A stretch of DNA of 45,497 bases from Acetobacterium sp. (GCA_028692885.1 JAQUWM010000015.1:1-45497), one strand, 5' to 3'; numbered from the stretch's first letter, positions 33,666-42,288 are shown. The notes: a model not told the origin generated them from the sequence alone. Made by a program: numbers and translations.

Positions 33666-34691
33666 ATGAGAAAGAAATTGATTGCATTGCTGGTGTGTCT
33701 AGCCATGATCGTATCACTGGCTGGTTGTACAGCAAAGGCCAGTGGGGAAGAAAACGCTGACAGCCCATCGGCAGAAAAGACGGTGAAAGCCGCCAGTCTG
33801 GAAGAACTGAACCTGGCTGTCGGAACGGCTCCGGGACCGGTGACCTATCCCTTGGCTCAGATGGCCGAGCTGAACAGTAATATCGTACTCAAGCCCTGGC
33901 AGAGCGGAGAACAGCTGACCGCTATGCTCACATCCAAAGAAGTACAGCTGTGCAGCGCCCCCATCAGCAATGCCCTGCTTTGTTATAACAAAGGATTAGA
34001 TACTAAACTACTCATGGTTACCGTCTGGGGAATGCTCTATGTAATGAGCACCGAAAATGAAGCGGCATCCCTACAGGATCTTAAAGGCAAGGAAGTGGTG
34101 CTCTCCGGACAGGGCGGTATCCACGATCTGATCTTTCGGCATATCCTGATCAAAAACAATATCAATCCCGATACGGATTTGACCCTGACTTATATGGACA
34201 TGTCCGAAGCTTCAACCATGCTGGCTTCTGGTGCCATCAAATATGCGGTTCTCAACGAACCCCAGTCATCCATCGCCTGCTTGAATGCGACCAAATCTGG
34301 TGTTGCTCTGAATCGGATTATGGATCTCACCGAGGAGTGGGGGAAACTCCCCGGCCAAGAAAACGCCCGGTTTCCGATGGCAGGGATTGTAGTGGTTGAA
34401 GACAGCGGGGTCACCCCGGAACAGGTGGCAGGTTTTGAAGCAGCTTACATCGATACCACCGACTGGGTGGCCGCCAATCCCGAGGCTATTGGACCTATTG
34501 TAGAAAAATACGTGCCCACCATGAAGGCCGCCGCAGTGACCCAATCTCTAAAATATGCCCGGCTTCAGCCAGAGTCCGCGATCGACTGCCAGGATGAGGT
34601 GGAAGCCTTATTTAAAGAACTGAGTCAGACGGCGGACATGAAAGCTTTTGGAGGTAAATTACCGGATGAAGGATTCTACTACCAGAATTAA
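33666..34691 (+). CDS. ABC transporter substrate-binding lipoprotein (SsuA/NMT1-like)
   Basis: 341 residues. A lipoprotein signal ends in SLAGC (Cys about 21), followed by a Ser/Glu-rich linker and an NMT1/SsuA-type binding domain from about 50 (LNLAVGTAPGPVTYPLA, KEVQLCSAPISNALL, LKGKEVVLSGQGGIHD). It captures the substrate outside the membrane for the adjacent NitT/TauT importer. AGGAG precedes the ATG. Its last 26 nt overlap the permease gene, so the two are coupled. Ligand-binding residues typical for sulfonates or nitrate are not obvious to me, leaving the substrate open. Confidence 0.88.
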   Translation: MRKKLIALLVCLAMIVSLAGCTAKASGEENADSPSAEKTVKAASLEELNLAVGTAPGPVTYPLAQMAELNSNIVLKPWQSGEQLTAMLTSKEVQLCSAPISNALLCYNKGLDTKLLMVTVWGMLYVMSTENEAASLQDLKGKEVVLSGQGGIHDLIFRHILIKNNINPDTDLTLTYMDMSEASTMLASGAIKYAVLNEPQSSIACLNATKSGVALNRIMDLTEEWGKLPGQENARFPMAGIVVVEDSGVTPEQVAGFEAAYIDTTDWVAANPEAIGPIVEKYVPTMKAAAVTQSLKYARLQPESAIDCQDEVEALFKELSQTADMKAFGGKLPDEGFYYQN

Positions 34692-35421
34692 TAAAAACTA
34701 TTATTATCTTGCCGGGGTTTTGATCCTGCTGACAGCCTGGCAGCTATTGTCCCTGTGCTATGCCCCGGTGATGGTGCCTTCTCCTGGAGACACCCTTGCC
34801 GCCTTGGGTTTTCTTATCTACAGCGGTGAACTAGGTCAAAACCTGCAGATCACCTTTCTGCGCCAGTTATGGGGGCTGAGTCTGGGCATCAGTTTAGGTT
34901 TGATCAGCGGTCTGCTGGCCGGTTATTTTACCTGGCTGGAACTGCTGATGCAGCCGCTGATCAAATTCCTGCTGGCGGTGCCGGCTATTATCTTTGTGAC
35001 CATGGCGATGGTCTGGTTTGGACTGGGAACTGTGATGACCACCTTTCTGGTATCGCTGCTGGTTTTTCCCCTGGTACACACCAATACGGCAGCAGGGCTT
35101 AAATCCATTGATCCCCAGTTGTTGGAAATGGCCCAGGTTTATCATCTTCCATCAATTCGGAAGGTCACCAAAATTTATCTGCCAGGGATGCGTCACTACC
35201 TGATTGTGGGGCTGTCCTTGGCTATGGCCTCATCTGTGCGGCTAACGATTATGGCTGAACTGCTGGGATCCCGTGAGGGAATGGGCCAGCGGATTGCCAT
35301 TGCCCGAGCCTATCTGGAAACAGACCAGCTGTTTGCCTGGATCACCGTGCTGTTAACCATTCTTGTGGGATTGGAGTTTTTCTTTATCCGTCCCTTAAAA
35401 CGGTGGGCCAGCCAGGATTAG
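34666..35421 (+). CDS. NitT/TauT-type ABC transporter permease
   Basis: 251 residues with about six membrane helices and the BPD-type coupling region MAQVYHLPSIRKVTKIYLPG, where the ATPase docks. It is the SsuC/TauC-like permease of the importer. The frame begins at 34648 with TTG, but ATG 34666 preceded by GGAGGT (10 nt) is the preferred start, overlapping the binding-protein gene by 26 nt. It is the last transporter gene; the methyltransferase follows after 71 nt. Confidence 0.88.
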   Translation: MKDSTTRINKNYYYLAGVLILLTAWQLLSLCYAPVMVPSPGDTLAALGFLIYSGELGQNLQITFLRQLWGLSLGISLGLISGLLAGYFTWLELLMQPLIKFLLAVPAIIFVTMAMVWFGLGTVMTTFLVSLLVFPLVHTNTAAGLKSIDPQLLEMAQVYHLPSIRKVTKIYLPGMRHYLIVGLSLAMASSVRLTIMAELLGSREGMGQRIAIARAYLETDQLFAWITVLLTILVGLEFFFIRPLKRWASQD

Positions 35422-35492
35422 CGGGATCCCCGATAGGGATAAAATAGCTTTGACAAATGATGATAAAATTATAAAAAAGTGAGGAATTGTAG

Positions 35493-36107
35493 ATGAGTAG
35501 TAAAGCAGAAAATTTTGATCGTATGGTTCAGGAAGTTTTCGCACCGGTTTTCCCGGTGATTGCCAGAGATTTTCTAAAAAAAAGTGGCATTACCGCCGGA
35601 ACCTGTCTGGATATTGGTTGCGGCACTGGTTATATGGGTCTGGCTATGGCAGAAGCCAGCGATCTGGAAGTTACTATGCTGGATTGTGATCCGGAAATGC
35701 TGGGTATTGCCCAACTAAACTGCCGCCAGCGTCAATTGGATAACCAGGTTAAACTGTTGGAAGCCGATGTCCATGAGATCCCCTTTGAAGATGAATCGGT
35801 GCAGTTGGTGGTCAGTCGGGGATCGGTCTTTTTCTGGCAGGATCAGGCCAAAGCCTTTCGGGAAATTTACCGGGTTCTGGCTCCCGGAGGGACGGCCTTT
35901 GTTGGCGGCGGCTTTGGTACGCCCGAGCTGAAAGCTCAGATCGATGCCGAAATGTTAAAACGAAACCCTAACTGGCTGGATGATCTACAGCAAAGAATTG
36001 GCCCGCAAGCACCGATAGCCTTTCACGAAATTCTGACAAAAAGTGACATTCCCCGGTTTGAGATCGACTATACGCAGATAGGCATATGGGTCATCATCCA
36101 AAAATAA
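35493..36107 (+). CDS. Class I SAM-dependent methyltransferase
   Basis: 204 residues. Rossmann-like methyltransferase with motif I DIGCGTGYMG (about 40-49), an acidic second strand (MLDCDPEML) and EADVHEIPFEDESVQLVVSR, as in UbiE/Methyltransf_11 enzymes. It methylates a small molecule; which one is unknown. A GAGG ribosome site is present. It is 71 nt downstream of the permease with no terminator between, and a strong terminator follows it, so it probably belongs to the GTPase/ABC cluster. It may modify the imported compound. Confidence 0.8.
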   Translation: MSSKAENFDRMVQEVFAPVFPVIARDFLKKSGITAGTCLDIGCGTGYMGLAMAEASDLEVTMLDCDPEMLGIAQLNCRQRQLDNQVKLLEADVHEIPFEDESVQLVVSRGSVFFWQDQAKAFREIYRVLAPGGTAFVGGGFGTPELKAQIDAEMLKRNPNWLDDLQQRIGPQAPIAFHEILTKSDIPRFEIDYTQIGIWVIIQK

Positions 36108-36110
36108 TTA

Positions 36111-36150
36111 AAATCCCCCTGACACCGATACAAGCGGCAGGGGATTTTTT
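36111..36150 (+). terminator. Terminator after methyltransferase gene
   Basis: AAATCCCC and GGGGATTT with an inner CTG/CAG pairing around a 17-nt loop, followed by six T residues. Confidence 0.85.
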
Positions 36151-36506
36151 CTGGGATAAAACCGAATCTTAGGGAGGGATATTTTGCCACAGTTGTCACC
36201 AAAAAACGCTACCGATCACTTCCACCATCCAGTTTTAGAGTGGTACTTACAGTGATGAAAAACCGGCCAAATAGAAGCATGCGAAAAATACTTAATAAAA
36301 TTAAGAAAACAAGAAAAAGAAAATAAATACTCGTAAAATAATAATGATCAAAAAAAGAACTAAAATGATGAATTTAAGATCATTTGCTACATAATGTTAT
36401 TATTAAATGATTAAAATTTAAGCGTAAATTTACAGAAATACTGCGCTCTTAAAATAAAACAGTAAAATATCGTTTTCTATCGAAACGCCAGGTTGAAAGA
36501 TTTAAA
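36151..36506. other. AT-rich intergenic region, possible mobile-element relic
   Basis: No intact gene. The part at about 36184-36275 is less AT-rich than its surroundings and reads open for about 24 codons before a double stop. Its AGTGGTAC and AAAACCGGCCAAATAG elements remind me of end regions of IS21-type insertion sequences. The remainder is AT-rich without a recognisable element up to the promoter at 36507. Confidence 0.25.
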
Positions 36507-36535
36507 TTGACAAATAATTAACAACGAGGTAGTAT
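36507..36535 (+). promoter_or_regulatory. Promoter of formate dehydrogenase operon
   Basis: A consensus TTGACA and TAGTAT are separated by 17 bp. Transcription would begin near 36542, giving a leader of about 310 nt with a structured RNA and a terminator-like hairpin. Confidence 0.65.
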
Positions 36536-36570
36536 TCAATTAGAAAATTAAATATCTCCAAACCTAAAAA

Positions 36571-36668
36571 TTCTAAGGACATACTTTTGTATCTCTATGA
36601 ACGATAGGCACCAGGGTACGACTGGAAACGGTTTTATCTCCCATTGTGGAAAGGAGAAGACTAAAGAA
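36571..36668 (+). ncRNA. Structured leader RNA, copy 1 (candidate Mo/W-cofactor riboswitch)
   Basis: Shares with 45084-45172 the ordered motifs TTCTAAGG, CTATGAAC, CAGGGTAYGACTGGAAACGG and TCTCCCAKTGTGGAAA. Predicted helices: a hairpin between TTCTAA and ATGAAC whose stem differs in sequence between copies but still pairs; ACTG-GAAA-CGGT with a GNRA tetraloop; and CTCC paired with GGAG. The block from CTATGAAC through the GAAA hairpin aligns without gaps. Location between the promoter and a formate dehydrogenase operon, near MoeA-like and FdhD genes, suggests sensing of molybdenum/tungsten cofactor, or the metal or formate. The RNA class is my inference; I cannot confirm it matches a known family. 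Confidence 0.6.
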
Positions 36669-36773
36669 TAACGAATAATGAAAAGACAGATCTGCATATT
36701 ATTATGATGATAGTTTTTGTTTTTCAGTATTTTGGATTATTAAGCATGTAATCCTTTTCAAAAGTTTTTTTAT

Positions 36774-36819
36774 AACTCCTTTCGATATCAGATTGGAGTT
36801 TATTTATTTTTTGGAGTTT
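36774..36819 (+). terminator. Attenuator-like hairpin in the fdh leader
   Basis: AACTCC (36774-36779) pairs with GGAGTT (36795-36800), followed by TATTTATTTTTT. A second GGAGTTT at 36813-36819 can compete for the same AACTCC. It sits between the structured RNA and the first gene, as expected for a riboswitch expression platform. Confidence 0.5.
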
Positions 36820-36852
36820 CAAACTATAAAAAATTTTTGAGGAGGCGGTTTT

Positions 36853-37365
36853 ATGAACAGAAATGCAAGTGGTTGCATGAAAAAAGATGGGAAAGATCAT
36901 TTGGTTGAAGAAATCATTGCTAGGCATAAAAATTCTAACGGCGCATTAATCCCGGTATTACATGAGGTCCAGGATTTATACGGGTATTTGCCTGCCGAAG
37001 CACAAGCAAAAGTTGCCAAAGAAATGAATGTCCCGATTTCAGAGGTTTTCGGTGTGATTTCTTTTTATTCGCACTTTGCTTTAAAACCAAAGGGCAAATT
37101 TAAAATTTCCATATGCATGGGGACAGCGTGTTATGTAAAAGGTGCGGGTCCAATACTGGACAAACTAAAAGAAAACTTAGCGATTGGCATCGGGGAAACG
37201 ACTGCGGACGGTCAGTTTACCCTCGAAGAATGCCGATGTTTAGGTGCCTGTGGCTTAGCACCGGTTTTAACTGTAAATGGGAAAGTTTATGGTCGCTTAA
37301 CAAAAGATGATGTCACTGGAATCATTGACGATTGTAAACGTGATGAAGAGGAGATTGTTCAATGA
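36853..37365 (+). CDS. NuoE/HydC-like [2Fe-2S] diaphorase subunit
   Basis: 170 residues. Thioredoxin-like ferredoxin of the NuoE family. The N-terminal helical part (about 15-75, with LIPVLHEVQDLYGYLP) is typical. The [2Fe-2S] ligands are CMGTAC and, about 40 residues later, CRCLGAC. It passes electrons to the NuoF-like flavoprotein, as HydC does in bifurcating hydrogenases. GAGGAGG precedes the ATG. The next gene overlaps by 4 nt (ATGA), so the genes are translationally coupled. First structural gene of the operon behind the structured leader. Confidence 0.92.
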   Translation: MNRNASGCMKKDGKDHLVEEIIARHKNSNGALIPVLHEVQDLYGYLPAEAQAKVAKEMNVPISEVFGVISFYSHFALKPKGKFKISICMGTACYVKGAGPILDKLKENLAIGIGETTADGQFTLEECRCLGACGLAPVLTVNGKVYGRLTKDDVTGIIDDCKRDEEEIVQ

Positions 37366-37727
37366 AAACACTGGCAGAATTAGAAGCAATCAGAAAAAGA
37401 ACCTTTGATGAAATAGGCATGCGAGCGCATACTGATTATACTCGGGTCGTTGTCGGTATGGCAACCTGCGGAATCGCAGCTGGAGCAAGGGAAGTCATGA
37501 ACGCATTTGTTTCTGAAATCCAAAAAAGAGATATTGCGGATGTCAATGTTTCGGCAACAGGCTGCGTTGGTGTCTGCAGATTAGAACCGATTGTAGATGT
37601 CATCGATAAAGATGGCAAAAAGGTGACCTATGTACATATGACACCAGAAAAAGTGGCTAAAGTTGTTTTAGAACACCTTGCAAATGGGAAGATTTGCTTG
37701 GAGTATACTTTACAAGAAGAGGAATAA
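37362..37727 (+). CDS. Small thioredoxin-like [2Fe-2S] ferredoxin subunit (HydD-like)
   Basis: 121 residues. Thioredoxin-like [2Fe-2S] protein with Cys residues in MATCGIAAG and TGCVGVCRLEP, and the sequence REVMNAF near residue 46. Small subunits of this type accompany HydABC-type hydrogenases and HylABC-type formate dehydrogenases in anaerobes. It overlaps the NuoE-like gene by 4 nt and is followed after 28 nt by the NuoF-like gene. It is probably an additional electron-transfer subunit of the complex. Confidence 0.85.
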   Translation: MKTLAELEAIRKRTFDEIGMRAHTDYTRVVVGMATCGIAAGAREVMNAFVSEIQKRDIADVNVSATGCVGVCRLEPIVDVIDKDGKKVTYVHMTPEKVAKVVLEHLANGKICLEYTLQEEE

Positions 37728-37755
37728 ATTTAAAATTCAAAAGGAGGATAACTAC

Positions 37756-39552
37756 ATGCAATTGTTTCGTTCACATGTTTTAGTTTGTGGTGGTACGAAT
37801 TGTACTTTCGCAAATTCAGAAAAGATAATCGCAGCATTCGATAAAAATTTGGTTGAAAACAAACTTGAAAATGAAGTTAAGATTGTTCAGACTGGGTGTT
37901 TTGGGTTATGCGAAGAAGGTCCCATTATCGTTATTTACCCAGAAGGGACGATGTATTTTAAAGTTGACGTGAAAGATGTCCAGGAAATTGTCCAGGAACA
38001 TTTATTAAAGGGACGTCTCGTTAGCAGATTGCTGCAACAAAGCAGTGAAGCGGTTGAAGGCGAATATGCCATCGAAAAGTCCAGTTTTTTCAAAAAACAG
38101 ATGCGCGTTGCTCTTAGAAATTGTGGGGTCATTAATCCTGAGTTAATTGATGAGTACATTGCCTTTGATGGCTATAAAGCATTGGGAAAAGCACTCACCG
38201 AAATGAAGCCAATGGAGATCATCAAAACCATTAAGGATTCCGGACTCCGCGGAAGAGGCGGCGGCGGATTTCCCACCGGTACCAAATGGGAATTTGCTGC
38301 AAAACAGGACAATGAACAAAAATACATCTGCTGTAATGCTGATGAAGGCGATCCCGGAGCGTTTATGGACAGAAGTGTTCTGGAAGGCGATCCCCATTCT
38401 GTTATCGAAGCGATGGCCATCGCCGGATACGCAATTGGAGCAAATTACGGCTTTATTTATGTCCGGGCAGAGTATCCGATTGCTGTGAAAAGACTTCAGA
38501 TTGCCATTGACCAGGCCAAAGCGTATGGCTTGCTAGGCGATAATATCTTAGACACGGGCTTTAAATTTGATCTTGAAATCAGGCTGGGTGCAGGTGCTTT
38601 TGTATGTGGCGAAGAAACGGCACTGATGACATCGATTGAAGGTAAACGAGGCGAGCCCCGAGTCAGACCGCCATTTCCGGCGGTAAAAGGTCTATGGCAA
38701 AAACCGACGATCCTGAACAATGTTGAAACATTAGCAAATATTCCGGTGATCATGTTAAAAGGTTCGGAGTGGTTTGCAAGTATGGGAACCGAAAAAAGCA
38801 AGGGAACCAAAGTGTTTGCTGTTGGTGGGAAAATTAATAATACCGGGTTAATAGAAATTCCGATGGGAACAACCCTCAGAGAAGTTATATACGATATTGG
38901 CGGTGGTATACCGGATGGCAAAAAATTTAAAGCCGCTCAAACAGGTGGTCCTTCAGGTGGTTGTATTCCAGCAAGTCATATTGATACACCAATTGATTAT
39001 GAATCCTTAATCGAATTGGGTGCCATGATGGGGTCCGGCGGTCTCATTGTTATGGATGAAGATACGTGCATGGTCGATATCGCCAAGTTCTTTTTAGAAT
39101 TCACCGTCGATGAATCCTGTGGAAAATGCAATCCCTGTCGTTTAGGCACCCGAAGAATGATGGAAATGTTGGATAAAATTACTAAGGGCAAAGGCGTAAT
39201 GAGTGACCTTGATGAACTTGAAAACCTTGCCAAAGATATCAAGGCATCTTCGCTGTGTGCGTTGGGACAAACGGCACCAAATCCAATTCTGAGTACCTTA
39301 AGATATTTTAGAGATGAATACGAAGCCCATATTCGCGATCATAAATGTCCAGCTGGTTCGTGTAAGGCGTTATTAGCTTATGAAGTCATCGAAGAAAAAT
39401 GTGTGAGTTGTGGTCTCTGCGCTAAAAATTGTCCGGTGAATGCGATTACCGGATCTAAAAAAGAAAAAATACCATTTGTTATCGACCAGGATATCTGTAT
39501 CAAGTGTAATGTCTGTTTTGAAAAATGTCCTGCTGAAGCGATAAAGAAATAA
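37756..39552 (+). CDS. NuoF/HydB-like NAD(P)H-binding flavoprotein subunit
   Basis: 598 residues. An N-terminal thioredoxin-like [2Fe-2S] domain (about 1-100) precedes the NuoF core. NAD(H)- and FMN-binding motifs are GLRGRGGGGFPTGTKWEF (about 165-183) and CNADEGDPGAFMDR. The [4Fe-4S] motif is SCGKCNPCRLGT (about 455). Two C-terminal ferredoxin clusters are CVSCGLCAKNCP and CIKCNVCFEKCP. This matches HydB of bifurcating hydrogenases, where FMN is the proposed bifurcation site between NAD(P)H and ferredoxin. The open frame extends upstream to 37678, but ATG 37756 follows AGGAGG and gives the normal N-terminus. The catalytic subunit follows after 22 nt. Confidence 0.93.
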   Translation: MQLFRSHVLVCGGTNCTFANSEKIIAAFDKNLVENKLENEVKIVQTGCFGLCEEGPIIVIYPEGTMYFKVDVKDVQEIVQEHLLKGRLVSRLLQQSSEAVEGEYAIEKSSFFKKQMRVALRNCGVINPELIDEYIAFDGYKALGKALTEMKPMEIIKTIKDSGLRGRGGGGFPTGTKWEFAAKQDNEQKYICCNADEGDPGAFMDRSVLEGDPHSVIEAMAIAGYAIGANYGFIYVRAEYPIAVKRLQIAIDQAKAYGLLGDNILDTGFKFDLEIRLGAGAFVCGEETALMTSIEGKRGEPRVRPPFPAVKGLWQKPTILNNVETLANIPVIMLKGSEWFASMGTEKSKGTKVFAVGGKINNTGLIEIPMGTTLREVIYDIGGGIPDGKKFKAAQTGGPSGGCIPASHIDTPIDYESLIELGAMMGSGGLIVMDEDTCMVDIAKFFLEFTVDESCGKCNPCRLGTRRMMEMLDKITKGKGVMSDLDELENLAKDIKASSLCALGQTAPNPILSTLRYFRDEYEAHIRDHKCPAGSCKALLAYEVIEEKCVSCGLCAKNCPVNAITGSKKEKIPFVIDQDICIKCNVCFEKCPAEAIKK

Positions 39553-39574
39553 CTATTTACAAAGGAGCTTAGTA

Positions 39575-42268
39575 ATGATTACTGTAACAATTAATAATAA
39601 AGTATTGAAAGCGAAAGAAGAGCAAACGATTCTTCAAATAGCAACAGATAACGGGATATATATTCCCACCCTATGCCACATGGACGGGATTCATGATACC
39701 TATTCATGTCGAATTTGCGTCGTTGAGGTAGAAGGTGCAAGAACACTGATTCCTTCATGTGCAAGCAAAGCAACGGATGGGATGGTAATAAACACTGCCT
39801 CTGACAGCGTCCTCAGCGCTCGTCGCAACATCATCAACCTGTTGTTATCTAATGGTGAACATAATTGTCTGGCATGTGAAAAAAGCGGTGAATGTAGTCT
39901 GCAAAAAATCGCCTACGAATTAGGAATCGAAACACCGGCGTTCATTATGGAAAGCATGGATAAGGCAACCGTTGATGATTCAAGTGTGATGATTGTCAGA
40001 GACAACCGAAGATGCATTCTTTGCCGAAGATGTGTTACCGCCTGTAATGATATTGCCTGTAATGATGTTTTATCGGTGGGCTTTAGAGGAAGTGAGACCA
40101 CGATCATTTGTGATAATAACATTGCCATGGGCGAGTCAACCTGTGTTCAATGCGGGCAGTGTGTCCAGGCCTGTCCAGTAGGTGCTTTAACCAATCGAAA
40201 ATCCATCGGCAAGGCCCGATCATGGGAAACCACACATGTGAGAACAACCTGTGCCTACTGTGGCGTCGGATGTCAGTTGGATCTGCACATGAAAGGTGAC
40301 GAAATTGTAAAAGTTACCGGAGTGGAAGATGCCCTTCCCAATAAAGGAAGACTCTGTGTCAAAGGCCGTTACGGTTATGACTTTATTTATTCTGGTGAAA
40401 GACTGACTTCGCCGCTGATTAAGGAAAATGGCATTTTCAGAAAAGCATCCTGGGACGAAGCCCTGGACTTGGTCGCTTCAAAATTCAAAGCGATCATCGA
40501 AAAAGATGGCCCGGATGCAGTTGGCGGAATCAGTTGTGCAAGAAGTATTAACGAAGATTCTTACCAGATGCAGAAATTATTCAGAGCCGCATTTAAATCA
40601 GCAAATATCGATCACTGCGCAAGAGTTTGTCATGCACCGACAGTAGCTGGTTTGATCACCTCATTTGGTACCGGTGGGATGACCAACTCTATTGGTGAAA
40701 TGGCGAACACCAACATGCTGTTTGTGATTGGATCAAATATGACAGAAGCTCATCCGGTCGCGGCTACCTTTGTAAAAAATGGCAAACGAAACGGCGCCAA
40801 GCTCATCGTTGTCGATCCCCGAAGACATCGACTGGCAGACTATGCCGATGAATTTGCCCAAATAAAGGTCGGATCAGATGTGGCTTTCTTAAACGGACTG
40901 ATGAATGTGCTGATCACCGAAGATCTCTACGATAAAGAGTTTGTCGAAAATTGTTGTGATAATTGGGATGCCTTAAAAGAAAAGGTTCTGGAGTACCCAC
41001 CCAAGAGAGTATCTGAAATCAGTGGTGTATCCGAAGAACAAATCATTAAAATTGCCAGAATGCTGGCCGAAAATAAGCCCGGAATGGCAATGTATACGCT
41101 GGGAATTACAGAGCATACCTGCGGAACCAACAATGTCATGTCGGTTGCAAACCTGCAGATGGTATTAGGCAATATCGGAAAAGAAAATGCCGGAGTTAAT
41201 CCATTACGAGGTCAGAATAATGTCCAGGGAGCCTGTGACATGGGAGCACTTCCTAATGTATATCATGGCTACCAACAGGTAACCGACCCTGCCGCCAAGG
41301 CGAAATTCGAAAAAGCCTGGGGCGTTGAAGGCCTGCCTGATAAAAACGGATTGATGATCCCGGATATGATCAGCGGTTTAAAAACCAAAGAAGTTAAAGG
41401 TTTATACATTTTTGGAGAAAACATTGTCGGAACTGAACCTGATATTTCTCATGTTATCGAATGTCTGGAAGCGGCAGAATTTATTGTCTGCAACGATATC
41501 TTTGAAACAGAAACCACTCAGTATGCCGATGTTGTTCTGCCGGCGGCAGCCTGGAGTGAAGATGAGGGTACCTTCACCAACTGTGAAAGACGAGTCAGTC
41601 TGGTTAGAAAAGTAAAAGATGCTCCGGGACTGGCAATGCCTAACTGGTGGATCTTTAAACAAATTGCCAAGCGTTTCGGTCAAAATTGGGAAGCCAATAG
41701 CGGCCAAGAAATATGGGATAACGAAATTGCGCCTTTGGCACCATTTTTTGAAGGCATCACCTTTAAAAAAATTCAGGGCGATGGCATCCAGTGGCCCTGT
41801 AACTGTATCGAAAGCCCTGGAACACAGATACTGCATTTAGATGGTAACTTTACCCGTGGTAAAGGACATTTAATGGCCCTGGACTGGACACCGCCCGCTG
41901 AAGTGCCGGACACCGAATATCCGTTTACATTAAGTACCGGAAGACGGCTCTACCATTATCATACCCGGACTCAAACCGGACGGGCACAAGGACTCAATGA
42001 GTTGCTGCCGGAAGAGTATGCGGATATTTCAGTGGAGGATGCAGAACGATTGGGCATCGAACATAATGAAATGATTATTGTAAAATCCCGTCGCGGTACC
42101 GTAACGGTTAAGGCTCAGGTATCTGACCGTATTCCGGAAGGGCTTGTTTGGATGGCCATGCATTATTTTGAAAATAATTGCAATTGGTTAACCGGCAGAG
42201 CAACGGATACGATTACAAAAACACCAGAATACAAGGCTTGTGCCGTTGCGATAGAAAAAATATCTTAA
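39575..42268 (+). CDS. fdhA: Formate dehydrogenase catalytic subunit (Cys-type) with NuoG-like N-terminus
   Basis: 897 residues. The N-terminus has a [2Fe-2S] domain (LCHMDGIHDTYSCRICVVE), a His-Cys [4Fe-4S] motif (EHNCLACEKSGEC) and two ferredoxin clusters (CILCRRCVTAC, CVQCGQCVQACP), as in NuoG. From about 225 it is a Mo/W-bis-MGD formate dehydrogenase: [4Fe-4S] CAYCGVGCQ, and active-site CARVCHAPT with Cys352 encoded by TGT (40628-40630). No TGA is present, so this is the cysteine, not the selenocysteine, form. C-terminal MGD-binding motifs STGRRLYHYHTRTQTGR are intact. It oxidises formate or reduces CO2, passing electrons to the NuoE/F-like subunits. AAAGGAG precedes the ATG; a terminator follows. 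Confidence 0.94.
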   Translation: MITVTINNKVLKAKEEQTILQIATDNGIYIPTLCHMDGIHDTYSCRICVVEVEGARTLIPSCASKATDGMVINTASDSVLSARRNIINLLLSNGEHNCLACEKSGECSLQKIAYELGIETPAFIMESMDKATVDDSSVMIVRDNRRCILCRRCVTACNDIACNDVLSVGFRGSETTIICDNNIAMGESTCVQCGQCVQACPVGALTNRKSIGKARSWETTHVRTTCAYCGVGCQLDLHMKGDEIVKVTGVEDALPNKGRLCVKGRYGYDFIYSGERLTSPLIKENGIFRKASWDEALDLVASKFKAIIEKDGPDAVGGISCARSINEDSYQMQKLFRAAFKSANIDHCARVCHAPTVAGLITSFGTGGMTNSIGEMANTNMLFVIGSNMTEAHPVAATFVKNGKRNGAKLIVVDPRRHRLADYADEFAQIKVGSDVAFLNGLMNVLITEDLYDKEFVENCCDNWDALKEKVLEYPPKRVSEISGVSEEQIIKIARMLAENKPGMAMYTLGITEHTCGTNNVMSVANLQMVLGNIGKENAGVNPLRGQNNVQGACDMGALPNVYHGYQQVTDPAAKAKFEKAWGVEGLPDKNGLMIPDMISGLKTKEVKGLYIFGENIVGTEPDISHVIECLEAAEFIVCNDIFETETTQYADVVLPAAAWSEDEGTFTNCERRVSLVRKVKDAPGLAMPNWWIFKQIAKRFGQNWEANSGQEIWDNEIAPLAPFFEGITFKKIQGDGIQWPCNCIESPGTQILHLDGNFTRGKGHLMALDWTPPAEVPDTEYPFTLSTGRRLYHYHTRTQTGRAQGLNELLPEEYADISVEDAERLGIEHNEMIIVKSRRGTVTVKAQVSDRIPEGLVWMAMHYFENNCNWLTGRATDTITKTPEYKACAVAIEKIS

Positions 42269-42288
42269 GTCTACGATACCATATTGGT

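Noticed and set aside
35440-35492. Separate promoter for the methyltransferase gene
   Set aside because: A TTGACA is present (35450 region), but the only TATAAA-like -10 lies about 14 bp away, too close. Co-transcription with the permease is more likely.
36571-36668. tRNA- or T-box-like leader
   Set aside because: No T-box consensus, no specifier loop and no aminoacyl-tRNA synthetase or amino-acid gene downstream.
40628-40630. Selenocysteine site in FdhA
   Set aside because: The active-site codon is TGT (Cys), not TGA, and the frame is uninterrupted.
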